Shown: positions 36,501-41,903 of the stretch, piece by piece
How positions within the stretch are numbered: position 1 is the stretch's first letter
Layout: every line of letters starts with the position of its first letter
NCBI GenBank assembly: GCA_000226015.1
Contig: JH153354.1
Span: forward strand, 477,583-519,485
Origin: Mnemiopsis leidyi
Taxonomy: Eukaryota; Ctenophora; Tentaculata; Lobata; Bolinopsidae
Direction: 5' to 3'
Length of the DNA: 41,903 nt
Made by a program: the position numbers and the translations under genes
Notes under the pieces: generated by a model
The model's input: the letters and a program-made list of their open reading frames with translations, nothing else
Database searches by the model: none
What the model was told of the DNA's origin: nothing

Positions 36501-37913
36501 TTTTCATAATTTATTTGTTTCATGAACAGTGTACTGTTGATTATGTTTTTCTAAGCAGATTGTCAATCTGTTGTTTCGAACAATTAGCGATATCTAATAG
36601 GTACAACAGAGCTAAGATTCAAAGTTAGATACAGAAGAATATCCCGAGCCCTGACTATACATAATACTATATTGAGACACGCGATGCGGGAACATGTTAA
36701 ATTTTGATGCAAATGAAGGTCCTTTCTGTCTGCATATAGGGTCAAATAATCAAATTTCTCGTCGGCTAGAGTACCAGCGTATCAGAGAGAAATCTAGCTC
36801 CTTAAAAAGACACAAATAAGTTCTAGATCTATTAGCTTGATGTCACATGTCGTACCTTGTTTTGCTTCGTCTCAACAGCGAATCCTATCAGCATGACTAC
36901 CAGCCTCTTCCTTTCCCATTCCAGCTCTATGTTCTGTCTCATTCCTTTACCGTGTCCGGCTGTACTTTCTGGTAAATCATTTTGATGATAAATACAAAGA
37001 TAATACGGGTTGACAATGTCTTACATACCAGAATATTGTACAGAACTTTCCCTAAGTTATAAACAAAAGTGTGAGGCAAGAGAATTTTAAATAGACGATA
37101 TTCTGTAAAAATGTAATATATTACTAACGAGGAGTCCAGGCGACCCTAACATCGACACAGGACTGAGGTGGGACTTTGTAGACCCTCGTCTTGCTCTCCT
37201 CAGCAGAGTACCCATGTAGCACTATAGTCTTAGTGGCGGGAAACTTAACTGTTGTCACTGTCACCTCCTCGGGGTGGGGGTTCTCTATCGTGAAACAGTT
37301 TATCTTTGTCCTACCAGCTTTTACCTACGAGAAGATGAGTTTATAACTTCTATAAATGTATCTTTGGGGAGGGTGACAAATCATTTATTTCACGTGCTAG
37401 CATTTCTAATACTTTTTTTAATACTTACTCTTTTAATACTTTCAACAACTACTATTAATTAAATAATTTGAGTGACAATGTCTATGTAGCTGAGGATGAG
37501 GAAAATATTTCTACAATTATTTTAGCCCGTTTCATTGCCTCCGCAAACGACACAATGAAAGTGTAACTGTCCTGCTAGCATTTCTAGGTTTTCATTGGTT
37601 GTACCTAACTCCTCATTGGTCAATCGCTGACGCATGTTGTATCAATTTGAAATCCATCCCCAAAATACCTTCCTTCATACCAGTAAATCCATCTTATGAT
37701 TCATTTAAGAAGCCAAAGACAAGCATTTTGGGCGGCAATTGACACAAAGCTTAATGTGAACTAAATGTAAAGAAAGTTAAAAACACGACTTACATCTCCA
37801 AAATCAACGATAGTCCGTGGAGCAAAAGAGTCTAGAACTAAGACTGGAGTTTCTGTGCTTGTTTCGTCAGCTGAGTTTTTGGGTAAGGGAATAAAGCCTA
37901 CAGTATCAACCAT
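18527..37913 (-). CDS. ASPM: ASPM, abnormal spindle microtubule-associated protein
   Basis: Nineteen exons chain in phase (high to low): 37913-37794, 37324-37129, 36968-36856, 35100-35017, 34812-34531, 34073-33930, 33350-33169, 32947-32674, 32567-32445, 32281-31873, 31762-31571, 30727-30533, 27180-27089, 26942-26846, 26279-26173, 23602-23462, 22261-22086, 21902-18785, 18571-18527; 6090 nt, 2029 aa. ASPM binds microtubule minus ends at spindle poles and acts in mitotic spindle organisation. An ASH domain covers about 24-135 (APRTIVDFGD, VRVAWTP). A disordered basic middle precedes the hallmark LPRHP...STAKNIYFDEKWKAKQERGF block at about 707. The CH region lies at about 835-1285 (YNPVWLRLGLE, HPTVPGSYGAGYE, DCDPCLF, FLSGEGDVTKHLG, NFTVSFSDGRVLC, IPDEKVVI). 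About 29 IQ motifs follow to about 1990, fewer than in human ASPM. Almost the whole IQ array is in one 3.1-kb exon, as in vertebrate ASPM. Least certain: exons 9 and 19. Confidence 0.93.
18758..18784 (-). other. Alternative short ASPM C-terminus if intron 18 is retained
   Basis: Exon 18 can end at CAG/GTCAGT (18785/18784) and splice to TTTGCAG/GTT at 18571, giving a 14-residue tail VAELDRKLYEIIGR. Without splicing the frame runs nine codons to a stop (VSFAFGFL). Both donors and acceptors look good, so the spliced form is preferred. Confidence 0.55.
22262..22328. repeat. Duplicated acceptor beside ASPM exon 17
   Basis: CTGAAATATGGG, the reverse complement of the real exon 17 acceptor CCCATATTTCAG at 22262-22273, recurs exactly at 22317-22328. 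Between them AGAACCAGCATTATA is also repeated twice. On the ASPM sense strand two identical 3' splice sites lie 55 bp apart. Confidence 0.85.
22330..23461. other. ASPM intron 16, remainder
   Basis: Roughly 1.1 kb of AT-rich intron between exons 16 and 17. I see no repeat array, exon or RNA gene in it; short open frames are unsupported. Confidence 0.5.
24353..24518 (-). mobile_element. tRNA-derived SINE copy in ASPM intron 15
   Basis: On the minus strand 24518-24443 has the size and outline of a tRNA: GGGCTGG pairs with CCAGTCC as a 7-bp acceptor stem (one G-U), an A box TGGTGTAGTGGTT and a perfect-looking B box GGTTCAAATCC. D and anticodon stems do not pair, so it is not a working tRNA; the source may be a Gly tRNA (CTCCCAC in the loop region). 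The downstream body 24428-24353 is repeated at 40598-40674 at roughly 78 percent identity by eye, which marks a dispersed family transcribed from an internal Pol III promoter. Confidence 0.82.
24626..24854. other. Assembly gap (229 N)
   Basis: A run of 229 Ns inside ASPM intron 15. Nothing can be said about its content; open frames drawn across it are meaningless. Confidence 1.
24860..25210. repeat. Low-complexity repeat-like block with palindrome
   Basis: This block holds TGACGTCATCACT, two G-rich runs (24962-24977 and 25004-25018), repeated ATGATGATG, A/T homopolymer runs, and a perfect palindrome at 25100-25140. Shortly after, CGTTAAAACCAGCTT is repeated twice and TTCCACGG/CCGTGGAA forms an 8-bp hairpin. 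The mixture suggests a repetitive element of unknown class beside the gap. Confidence 0.55.
25100..25140. repeat. Perfect 20-bp palindrome
   Basis: Arms 25100-25119 (TTCGAAATATGTGTATGATT) and 25121-25140 are exact reverse complements around one A. Confidence 0.95.
25554..25944. repeat. 19-bp minisatellite in ASPM intron 15
   Basis: About 20 copies of CCTATACACGTGCGTTAAC with TATACA/TACACA/TACGCA variants. Most units carry CACGTG, the palindromic E-box core. Most copies are intact. Confidence 0.95.
25944..26168. repeat. 47-bp tandem repeat abutting ASPM exon 15 donor
   Basis: Copies begin at 25944, 25991, 26038 and 26120 (CCCTACTAGTACATAAGTAC...); the 82-bp step before the last reflects an inserted CCACAGTACATAG segment. 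The array follows the 19-bp minisatellite directly and shares its GCGTTAAC border. It stops four bases from the exon 15 donor (GTGCGT, 26172). Confidence 0.9.
26268..26396. repeat. 43-bp triplication containing ASPM exon 15 acceptor
   Basis: Three 43-bp copies at 26268, 26311 and 26354, each with GATCTTTCAAAC/CTGGATTTAC. On the sense strand each reads GTAAATCCAG/GTTTGAAAGATC, i.e. the acceptor plus the first 12 exon bases. The first copy is the real exon border at 26279. Confidence 0.95.
27181..29211. other. ASPM intron 12, part 3' of the nested GPCR (sense strand)
   Basis: About 2 kb without exons on either strand that I can support. AT-rich; simple TATATATA and ATAATTATCATTAT runs near 28600-28720. 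The promoter of the + strand GPCR must lie in its right-hand part. Confidence 0.5.
29133..29138 (+). promoter_or_regulatory. Possible TATA-like box for the nested GPCR
   Basis: TTTATAAGC about 80 bases upstream of the GPCR ATG at 29212, in otherwise mixed sequence. Position fits a TATA box with a short 5' UTR, but the motif is common in this AT-rich DNA. Confidence 0.3.
29212..30353 (+). CDS. Divergent class A GPCR nested in ASPM intron 12
   Basis: Exons 29212-29581 and 29755-30353 join in phase into 322 codons. Seven hydrophobic segments are visible. Class A marks: N44 (GN in TM1), D74 (LAVSD in TM2), C101 at the start of TM3 with C180 (LLCWPS) as likely disulphide partner, P206 in TM5 and NPVVY 289-293 in TM7 followed by a basic helix 8. 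An N-glycosylation site (NIT) lies at 8-10. The DRY motif is replaced by Y125-R126-I127: the Arg is kept, the Asp is lost. The TM6 CWxP Pro is absent (VVWVFLG). The intron falls just before that motif. Ligand unknown; no subfamily assignment is safe. It lies antisense within ASPM, so its expression is presumably independent. Confidence 0.88.
30440..30445 (+). terminator. Possible poly(A) signal for the nested GPCR
   Basis: ATTAAA 87 bases after the GPCR stop and upstream of ASPM exon 12 (30533 on the opposite strand), which would keep the receptor transcript within the intron. Confidence 0.4.
30965..31365. repeat. 25-bp tandem repeat, 16 copies, ASPM intron 11
   Basis: Unit ACTATAAAATAGAACATTTA + CCTCC, nearly uniform across 16 copies. 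On the + strand every unit holds TATAAAATA; on the ASPM sense strand most hold GGAG/GTAAAT, a 5' splice-site-like sequence. No spacers differ between copies, so this is a minisatellite, not a CRISPR array. Confidence 0.97.
35230..35480 (+). promoter_or_regulatory. CpG-rich presumptive promoter of the 35483 gene
   Basis: 35290-35375 is the densest CpG cluster in the neighbourhood (GTTTGCGCGG, GGCGGGCGAAAC, TTTCGGCGCGCGCGCGG) inside AT-rich intron DNA, directly upstream of a + strand ATG at 35483. GGCGGGCGAAA resembles, but does not exactly match, E2F sites. It lies in ASPM intron 3 and could alternatively serve an internal ASPM transcript. Confidence 0.5.
35483..35961 (+). CDS. Small unknown gene nested in ASPM intron 3
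   Basis: Proposed exons 35483-35584 and 35668-35961 (donor AAG/GTATCA, acceptor TCGGCAG/ATG) give 131 codons in phase. I do not recognise the protein. It starts MDLPFFEHNHSTLSSASK, has a basic stretch (KMDTFRLKLRTLFKRGTDR), then YVFDEEVDNFKG, KVPRPTKYDPGKFSDVFG and a Ser-rich acidic tail ending NLEEITL. No TM segment or signal peptide is apparent. The 83-base intron is short and the donor is weak; alternatively the second exon alone (from ATG 35668, 97 aa) is the gene, or the frames are spurious. The CpG-rich block just upstream and the ordered composition favour a real gene. It is antisense to ASPM and lies between its exons 3 and 4. Confidence 0.5.
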
Positions 37914-38180
37914 TTCTTCTTTTACATTATATCTAGCTTAAAAAGTTTGAAGTGACGATTAAGTATTTATCAGGATGATACAAGAATCATAAATTGTACA
38001 ATGCATATATTCCTAAAATATATTGCTTGATACCAAACTTTTTCTAGATAAAATCTTAATTCATTTTATATACAAACTATGAATTAAGTGATAACTGAAG
38101 TCTGAACTGGATTTCCTCTTCTGTACAAAATTTATCATATTTTGAAATAAACGATTCAACCTAAAATTGTGAATGAACAT
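37914..38180 (-). promoter_or_regulatory. Short POP4-ASPM intergenic region
   Basis: Only 267 bases separate the POP4 stop (38181) from the ASPM ATG (37913), both on the minus strand. It must hold the POP4 3' end and the ASPM start signals, or the two genes share a transcript. No AATAAA on the minus strand and no clear core promoter are visible. The ASPM start context is AAAAGAAGAAATGG, acceptable for translation. Confidence 0.5.
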
Positions 38181-38798
38181 TCAAATGTTGATTTTTTTCT
38201 GCTTTAAAACTTTCTTCAAGATTCTCTCCCCAGGTCTAAAAATGAAATTATTCCCAAATATATTTACAACAGTATCGTTCACAACAAAACTAAAAACACT
38301 GCCACGTTTGGGGAGAACATGGACTTTATCATGCTCATCAACGATAGTGAAGGTATTAAGCGACTCCATTGCCACAATACCAGACTTCCTTAAAAGTGGG
38401 GGGCAGGTTGTCTTAGTCACAGTTAAGAAACAGCCGTGCAAATCTGCACGGGCTAGATCCTCATGTTTAAAGCCTATTTGTGTGACATACTCGCACCAGA
38501 GTTTGTGGATAAGAGCAAGCTCCTTAAATGTCACCTCACCTTGCTTTAAAGTGTCTAGTCCTAACTGTCTTCTTTCTTTGTGTGACAATGGTTGCTTTGC
38601 GCAATTTTTCTTTGACGGTTTCTTTTTATATGGCTCCTTTAAAAATATGTGAGAGTTGGTTTTAATGTGATTATTGACAAGGTTTGCGACAGCAAGGTCT
38701 GATTTCTGTGGATTTGCATCTTTGATCGTATTAAAAATGAATGATTTCGTAAAGTTGGAGTTGATATCCTCTAGTTTTCGTTTAGTGCTCTGGTTCAT
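38181..38798 (-). CDS. POP4: RNase P/MRP subunit p29 (POP4/Rpp29)
   Basis: A single exon of 205 codons ending in TGA (38183-38181). POP4 is a protein of RNase P, which trims tRNA 5' ends, and of RNase MRP; nuclear and nucleolar. The basic N-terminal half (YKKKPSKKNCAKQPLSHKER) precedes RRQLGLDTLKQGEVTFKELALIHKLW and then the Sm-like barrel: ARADLHGCFLTVTKTTCPPL, SGIVAMESLNTF, DKVHVLPKRGSVFSF and IFGNNFIFRPGERILKK. The ADLHG and TK..CP blocks are hallmark residues of the family. Length is close to the roughly 220 aa of human POP4. The start ATG (38798) follows nine bases after a good acceptor-like TGTATGCAG (38807/38808), so a 5' UTR exon or a trans-spliced leader may precede it. ATGs further upstream in frame (38828, 38819) would give a longer N-terminus but are separated from the rest by that acceptor. 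Confidence 0.93.
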   Translation of the reverse strand: MNQSTKRKLEDINSNFTKSFIFNTIKDANPQKSDLAVANLVNNHIKTNSHIFLKEPYKKKPSKKNCAKQPLSHKERRQLGLDTLKQGEVTFKELALIHKLWCEYVTQIGFKHEDLARADLHGCFLTVTKTTCPPLLRKSGIVAMESLNTFTIVDEHDKVHVLPKRGSVFSFVVNDTVVNIFGNNFIFRPGERILKKVLKQKKINI

Positions 38799-38824
38799 AA
38801 CATTAACCTGCATACACATGAGTG

Positions 38825-38914
38825 TCAATATATGGGATCAATAGCAACAGCATTTCTTGCCATCAAATCGGCAAATGCCAAGGCAGCATCACGGTAATTG
38901 ATACAGTTACCTCT
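38825..38914 (-). other. Possible small terminal exon upstream of POP4
   Basis: After an acceptor-like CTCCTTCATGTCAG the minus strand reads GNCINYRDAALAFADLMARN... for about 29 codons to a TGA at 38827-38825, only 17 bases before the acceptor-like site in front of POP4. The composition looks protein-like but a frame this short can occur by chance. I do not recognise the peptide. Confidence 0.25.
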
Positions 38915-39237
38915 GACATGAAGGAGGAAAAAGAATTAATTTACAATGGTACGGTAAATTAAAAACTAAATCACTTTAGATGAAAATATGTAAGGACTTT
39001 AAGTCAAACCGATGAGATAAAAATTGTATATGACATAACAATTGGCTTCACATTTCAAGGCTACATCTTGCATAAATTTAAATACATACATACATACAAA
39101 ACAAGAAATGATCTTTACAACATATTTAAACAAAAGTGATATCAATAAGTTAAATTGTTTTTTAAGAGAGCCAAGTCAGAAAGTTATAGGATCCCTCTAA
39201 AAGTCTGAAAAGCATTTCAAAAAGTCATCTGATTGTT

Positions 39238-39734
39238 CTACAGCAGAAGCTTTCCTTTAGTGTAAGCTGCATAAAGAACAACACTCCACGAAAACCCAAC
39301 AGCCACATACAGGAACTGAAAGACAAAGGTTAGAAAATAACAAGTATATATATTACATATTTTTTATTGATTAGGGTCATAAGCATTTTTGTCACATGTC
39401 TCATCTCAAAAGACAGTAAAATTCACCTAACATGTCTAAAATTCACCTAAATGAGGACTCAAGATGGACCTTAAAAGTAATTTACATCAATTATAAAATT
39501 CATTAGTCAATGAATAAAAAATAATGCCCATTCAATAAACTAGTACTGCGTCTGCTAAGTTAGGTCTGAGGCAGGTTTTAGATTTCCATCTTTTAAATTC
39601 TAAAGAAGCTTTTTTGATCTAGTGCTAAAAGCACTCAAACAGCAGATATACTCTATTGTATAATTATCAAATTCTCAGTACTACTTACCAATACAAAAAT
39701 CTTTTGAGAGGATCTCATGTACAACTTTTGACGC
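39238..39734 (-). CDS. Small membrane protein, last two exons only
   Basis: Exons 39734-39689 and 39315-39238 join in phase: (R)QKLYMRSSQKIFVL then FLYVAVGFSWSVVLYAAYTKGKLLL and TAG. Both borders are strong (TACCTTAG/GCG; TTG/GTAAGTAG; TTGTCTTTCAG/TTC). The product ends in one TM helix followed by a short basic-hydrophobic tail, i.e. a small tail-anchored or single-pass protein. The upstream exon(s), which must end with two bases of a split codon, were not found in the window up to 41903. Alternatively the ATG within exon 39734-39689 (MRSSQ) starts a 35-residue microprotein. Family not recognised. Confidence 0.5.
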
Positions 39735-39841
39735 CTAAGGTAAGAAAATGTTAAAGTTCTGCTGATTTCATGGTGCTGTAAATTTACGCCGAAGTACAGA
39801 AATAATCATTTTTTATTTGAATATCAAATTTGTGACACAAT

Positions 39842-39918
39842 ACAGTAACATAAAAATAACATGTGGTGCTTTAAAAGTGGTGTGAGGGATTAGGCAAGTC
39901 AGTCAAAGTGACTCTTAG
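39842..39918. repeat. Dispersed repeat, second copy
   Basis: Matches 1290-1363 in the same orientation: ACAG..CATAAAAATAAC, AAAAGTG.TGTGAGGGATT and GCAAGTCAGTCAAA.TGACT. A degraded interspersed element of unknown class. Confidence 0.65.
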
Positions 39919-40321
39919 AAGCCAACCCTATTAAGACATAAAAATATGATAAACTAGCAATAAATAATTATTATTGTAATAAATTACAGGGCTGATTAGA
40001 TAAACAAAAACTGTTTGACAATTAATTGCTTTTATTTTTCTTTAATCTTCAAGCCTTTCTTATTTACAACTTGATTTTGTGATAACTCTCGCTAACTGGT
40101 TCCCTATATATCTGCTATACATTGTGTATAGCAGATATACTCCTAAAACTATAGTCTACCAATACCCATGGCTCGAGTTACTTGTTCTTCTACGAGGAAC
40201 CTTCCTTCTGGCTACAAGTCCAGTTCTGTTCAGCTGCTTCCATAAGTTCGGCTCTCTTAATGTACCAACACACTCAATGAGATTAAGGACATTTTGACCC
40301 GTAAGAAATTTCAATCTGAGT

Positions 40322-40576
40322 TTGCTTATTGGTCATATTAAGGACTGGAGACTTGACATGATCCAAAAAAATCTGGAAAACTTGCTTTGTCATGAAAAAC
40401 TAAGTGACACAAGTGAACACTACACTAGACGTGATGTTGTAAATGTTGTAGGACTCCCATTAGCTGACGGCCCTGTAACCCAAACTGATTTCTCGTCCAA
40501 GTTATTGTATTTGTATTTGTTTCACCTGTACCCAGGCTTTCACAGTTATACTGAAGGGGCTCTTGAAAGATTCTAG
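40322..40576 (+). pseudogene. LINE ORF1-like fragment
   Basis: An 84-codon open stretch contains HYTRRDVVNVVGLP (about 40418-40459), which resembles the YSRR..LRI.GIPE signature at the coiled-coil/RRM junction of L1-like ORF1 proteins, the RNA-binding partner of the reverse transcriptase. No coiled coil or zinc knuckle is preserved and no intact reverse transcriptase is nearby. Read as a retroelement relic. Confidence 0.45.
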
Positions 40577-40597
40577 ATCTTTTAATGGAGACATTCA

Positions 40598-40674
40598 TCA
40601 TTTAGCCCTTAATCACAGTTTCCTGGTCTTTGGGCTGAGTCAACCAAAGAAGATAGCATACGTAAATGCCCTAA
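40598..40674 (-). mobile_element. Truncated SINE body, second copy
   Basis: Homologous to the body part of the SINE at 24353-24428 (TCATTTA.CCCT.AATCAC, GGCTGAGTC.ACC.AAGAAG, GTAAATGCCCT), same orientation. The tRNA-like head is missing. It interrupts the retroelement relic around it. Confidence 0.7.
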
Positions 40675-40859
40675 TTAACACCAGCAGAGACACAGCCGGG
40701 GACTGTACAGAGTGAACGTGGCGGTAACTTGATCTTCATGAGCGTCACACGATGCAGTTCCATATAAATGCCCCAGCTTAAAGTCTCTAATACTATCATC
40801 ATAGGGTCCGAATTTGTGCTCACCCTTCCCGACTGTTCATTGTGCCACATGACCCACCA

Positions 40860-41265
40860 GTCTCAAGAGGTTTTTGTTTTTTGACCACCTCATCAAAAAT
40901 TCCGACAAGAGGGGTGCATTTGACGAGCTCATGCCTGGACACAAATTCAGTGCACCCAGAATTGAGGACCTGGACCCTGTGACTTGCATGGGTTACGCCA
41001 ATGTAGTGCTCCTGTGTGGGATCAATGACATTAGGTAGCCCTGATGTTAAGAGTAAGAGTGATGTTGCTAGCTGTTATGCATGATCAATTAAAGCTGAAG
41101 ATTAGGCAAATAAAACAACTCAGTCCTAGTACTAAAGCTGTATTAGTTTGCAGATTACTACCCGAGAAAAATGATATGCTGAACATCAAAGTTAATACTT
41201 TTTACAGATTGCTTGACGAGATCATATCCGTCTGTTCTAACGAAACGTATAGCTTTGAGCTGTGA
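40860..41265 (+). pseudogene. SGNH/GDSL-hydrolase-like retroelement relic
   Basis: Reading across frame breaks, 40920-41034 gives GHKFSAPRIEDLDPV...NVVLLCGINDIR and 41071-41262 gives LKLKIRQIKQLSPSTKAVLV ... LLDEIISV. The VVLLCGIND block looks like the GxND block III of SGNH hydrolases, and the order fits. Such esterase-like domains occur in ORF1 of several LINE families, where their role is unclear. At least one stop and a frame change between the halves make it a dead copy. Confidence 0.5.
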
Positions 41266-41306
41266 GAGTCGGGTATCACTGCAACAACAAGAATCAAGAA
41301 AAGATG

Positions 41307-41897
41307 CTGCCCTACAGTGGCGTAACGTAGTAGGTATAGCCAATATGGTGCCCCTCGGCAATGAAAATGCGCCCCTAATTGGCGCCCCTGGTGTAAGGGC
41401 TTACTGGGAGCAATTATTGAAAAAATTGCCGAAAAATCTAAATAAATAGTGATGTAATTATACCAAACACACGATTTTGCTAGTTGCGCAGTTAATCTTG
41501 CAAAATTGTCCCATATTTTTTATGACCATTTTGATTTGGTTTGGGACCGGCTTTTACTTCGCACGGCCAATGTTTACTCAAAATTTTTATGTATATATAC
41601 AGTATCATATAAAATACGAGATCAAATCTTCAGATCTTGAAATCTAAAAACACTCACTATCGATCAAAGTTAAAGTATGATAGACAAGTAATAAGTAGAA
41701 AAAAGGAAAAAAAGGTATTAACTATTAGTGTTATAGATACATACGTTCATTTTTACACGCTATGTGTAATTAAAACAGTAACATCGTGGGTCAGAAAATA
41801 GATTTGAAAGTTATGACGCGGTTTGGCGCCCCCCTGATGACGGCGCCCTCCGGCGTAGCCGGGGTGGCCGGAGCATCGTTACGCCGCTGCTGCCCTA
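41307..41897. mobile_element. hAT-type non-autonomous DNA transposon with TSD
   Basis: The element runs 41315-41889 (575 bp). It begins CAGTGGCGTAACG and ends CGTTACGCCGCTG, 13-bp terminal inverted repeats with one mismatch. It is flanked by perfect 8-bp direct repeats CTGCCCTA at 41307-41314 and 41890-41897, the target duplication size of the hAT superfamily. Subterminal regions on both sides carry GGCGCCCC-type motifs. No transposase frame is present, so it would need a transposase supplied in trans. Confidence 0.9.
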
Positions 41898-41903
41898 CTG
41901 GCC

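Overview
The window is nuclear DNA from an invertebrate animal, not a bacterium: genes are split by short introns with GT..AG borders and separated by AT-rich spacers full of minisatellites, a CA microsatellite, a tRNA-derived SINE and transposon relics. The gene set (cyclin J, a six-TM Kv channel, a MICU uniporter regulator, ASPM, RNase P subunit POP4) is metazoan. I cannot place the species; a cnidarian or other marine invertebrate would fit, but this is inference.

Layout. 1-1970: decayed retroelement sequence and a 41-bp tandem repeat. 2044-4538 (+): cyclin J, seven exons, 296 aa. 5950-8271 (+): a divergent Shaker-type potassium channel, three exons, 540 aa. 8272-12450: gene-poor spacer with satellites. 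12451-16876 (+): a MICU3-like mitochondrial calcium-uptake regulator, nine exons, 443 aa. 18527-37913 (-): a complete ASPM gene, for which I could chain 19 exons in phase into 2029 codons (ASH domain, calponin-homology region, about 29 IQ motifs, nearly all of the IQ array in one 3.1-kb exon). Two genes lie on the opposite strand inside ASPM introns: a divergent class A GPCR (29212-30353) and a small unknown gene (35483-35961) with a CpG-rich presumptive promoter. 38181-38798 (-): POP4, head-to-tail upstream of ASPM. 39238-39734 (-): the last two exons of a small unknown membrane protein. 40300-41903: a dead retroelement with LINE ORF1-like and SGNH-hydrolase-like remnants, into which a 575-bp hAT-type non-autonomous element with a perfect 8-bp target duplication has inserted.

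No pathway ties all the genes together. Cyclin J and ASPM are cell-cycle or spindle proteins, POP4 is RNA processing, Kv and MICU3 are ion handling. The most unusual structural theme is that tandem repeats repeatedly overlap splice sites: three real 3' splice sites (MICU3 exon 2, ASPM exons 15 and 17) sit inside local duplications that also copy the acceptor, and an ASPM intron carries 16 copies of a donor-like GAG/GTAAAT. All exon models come from reading frames, splice consensus and recalled family resemblance; no alignment or transcript data were available.
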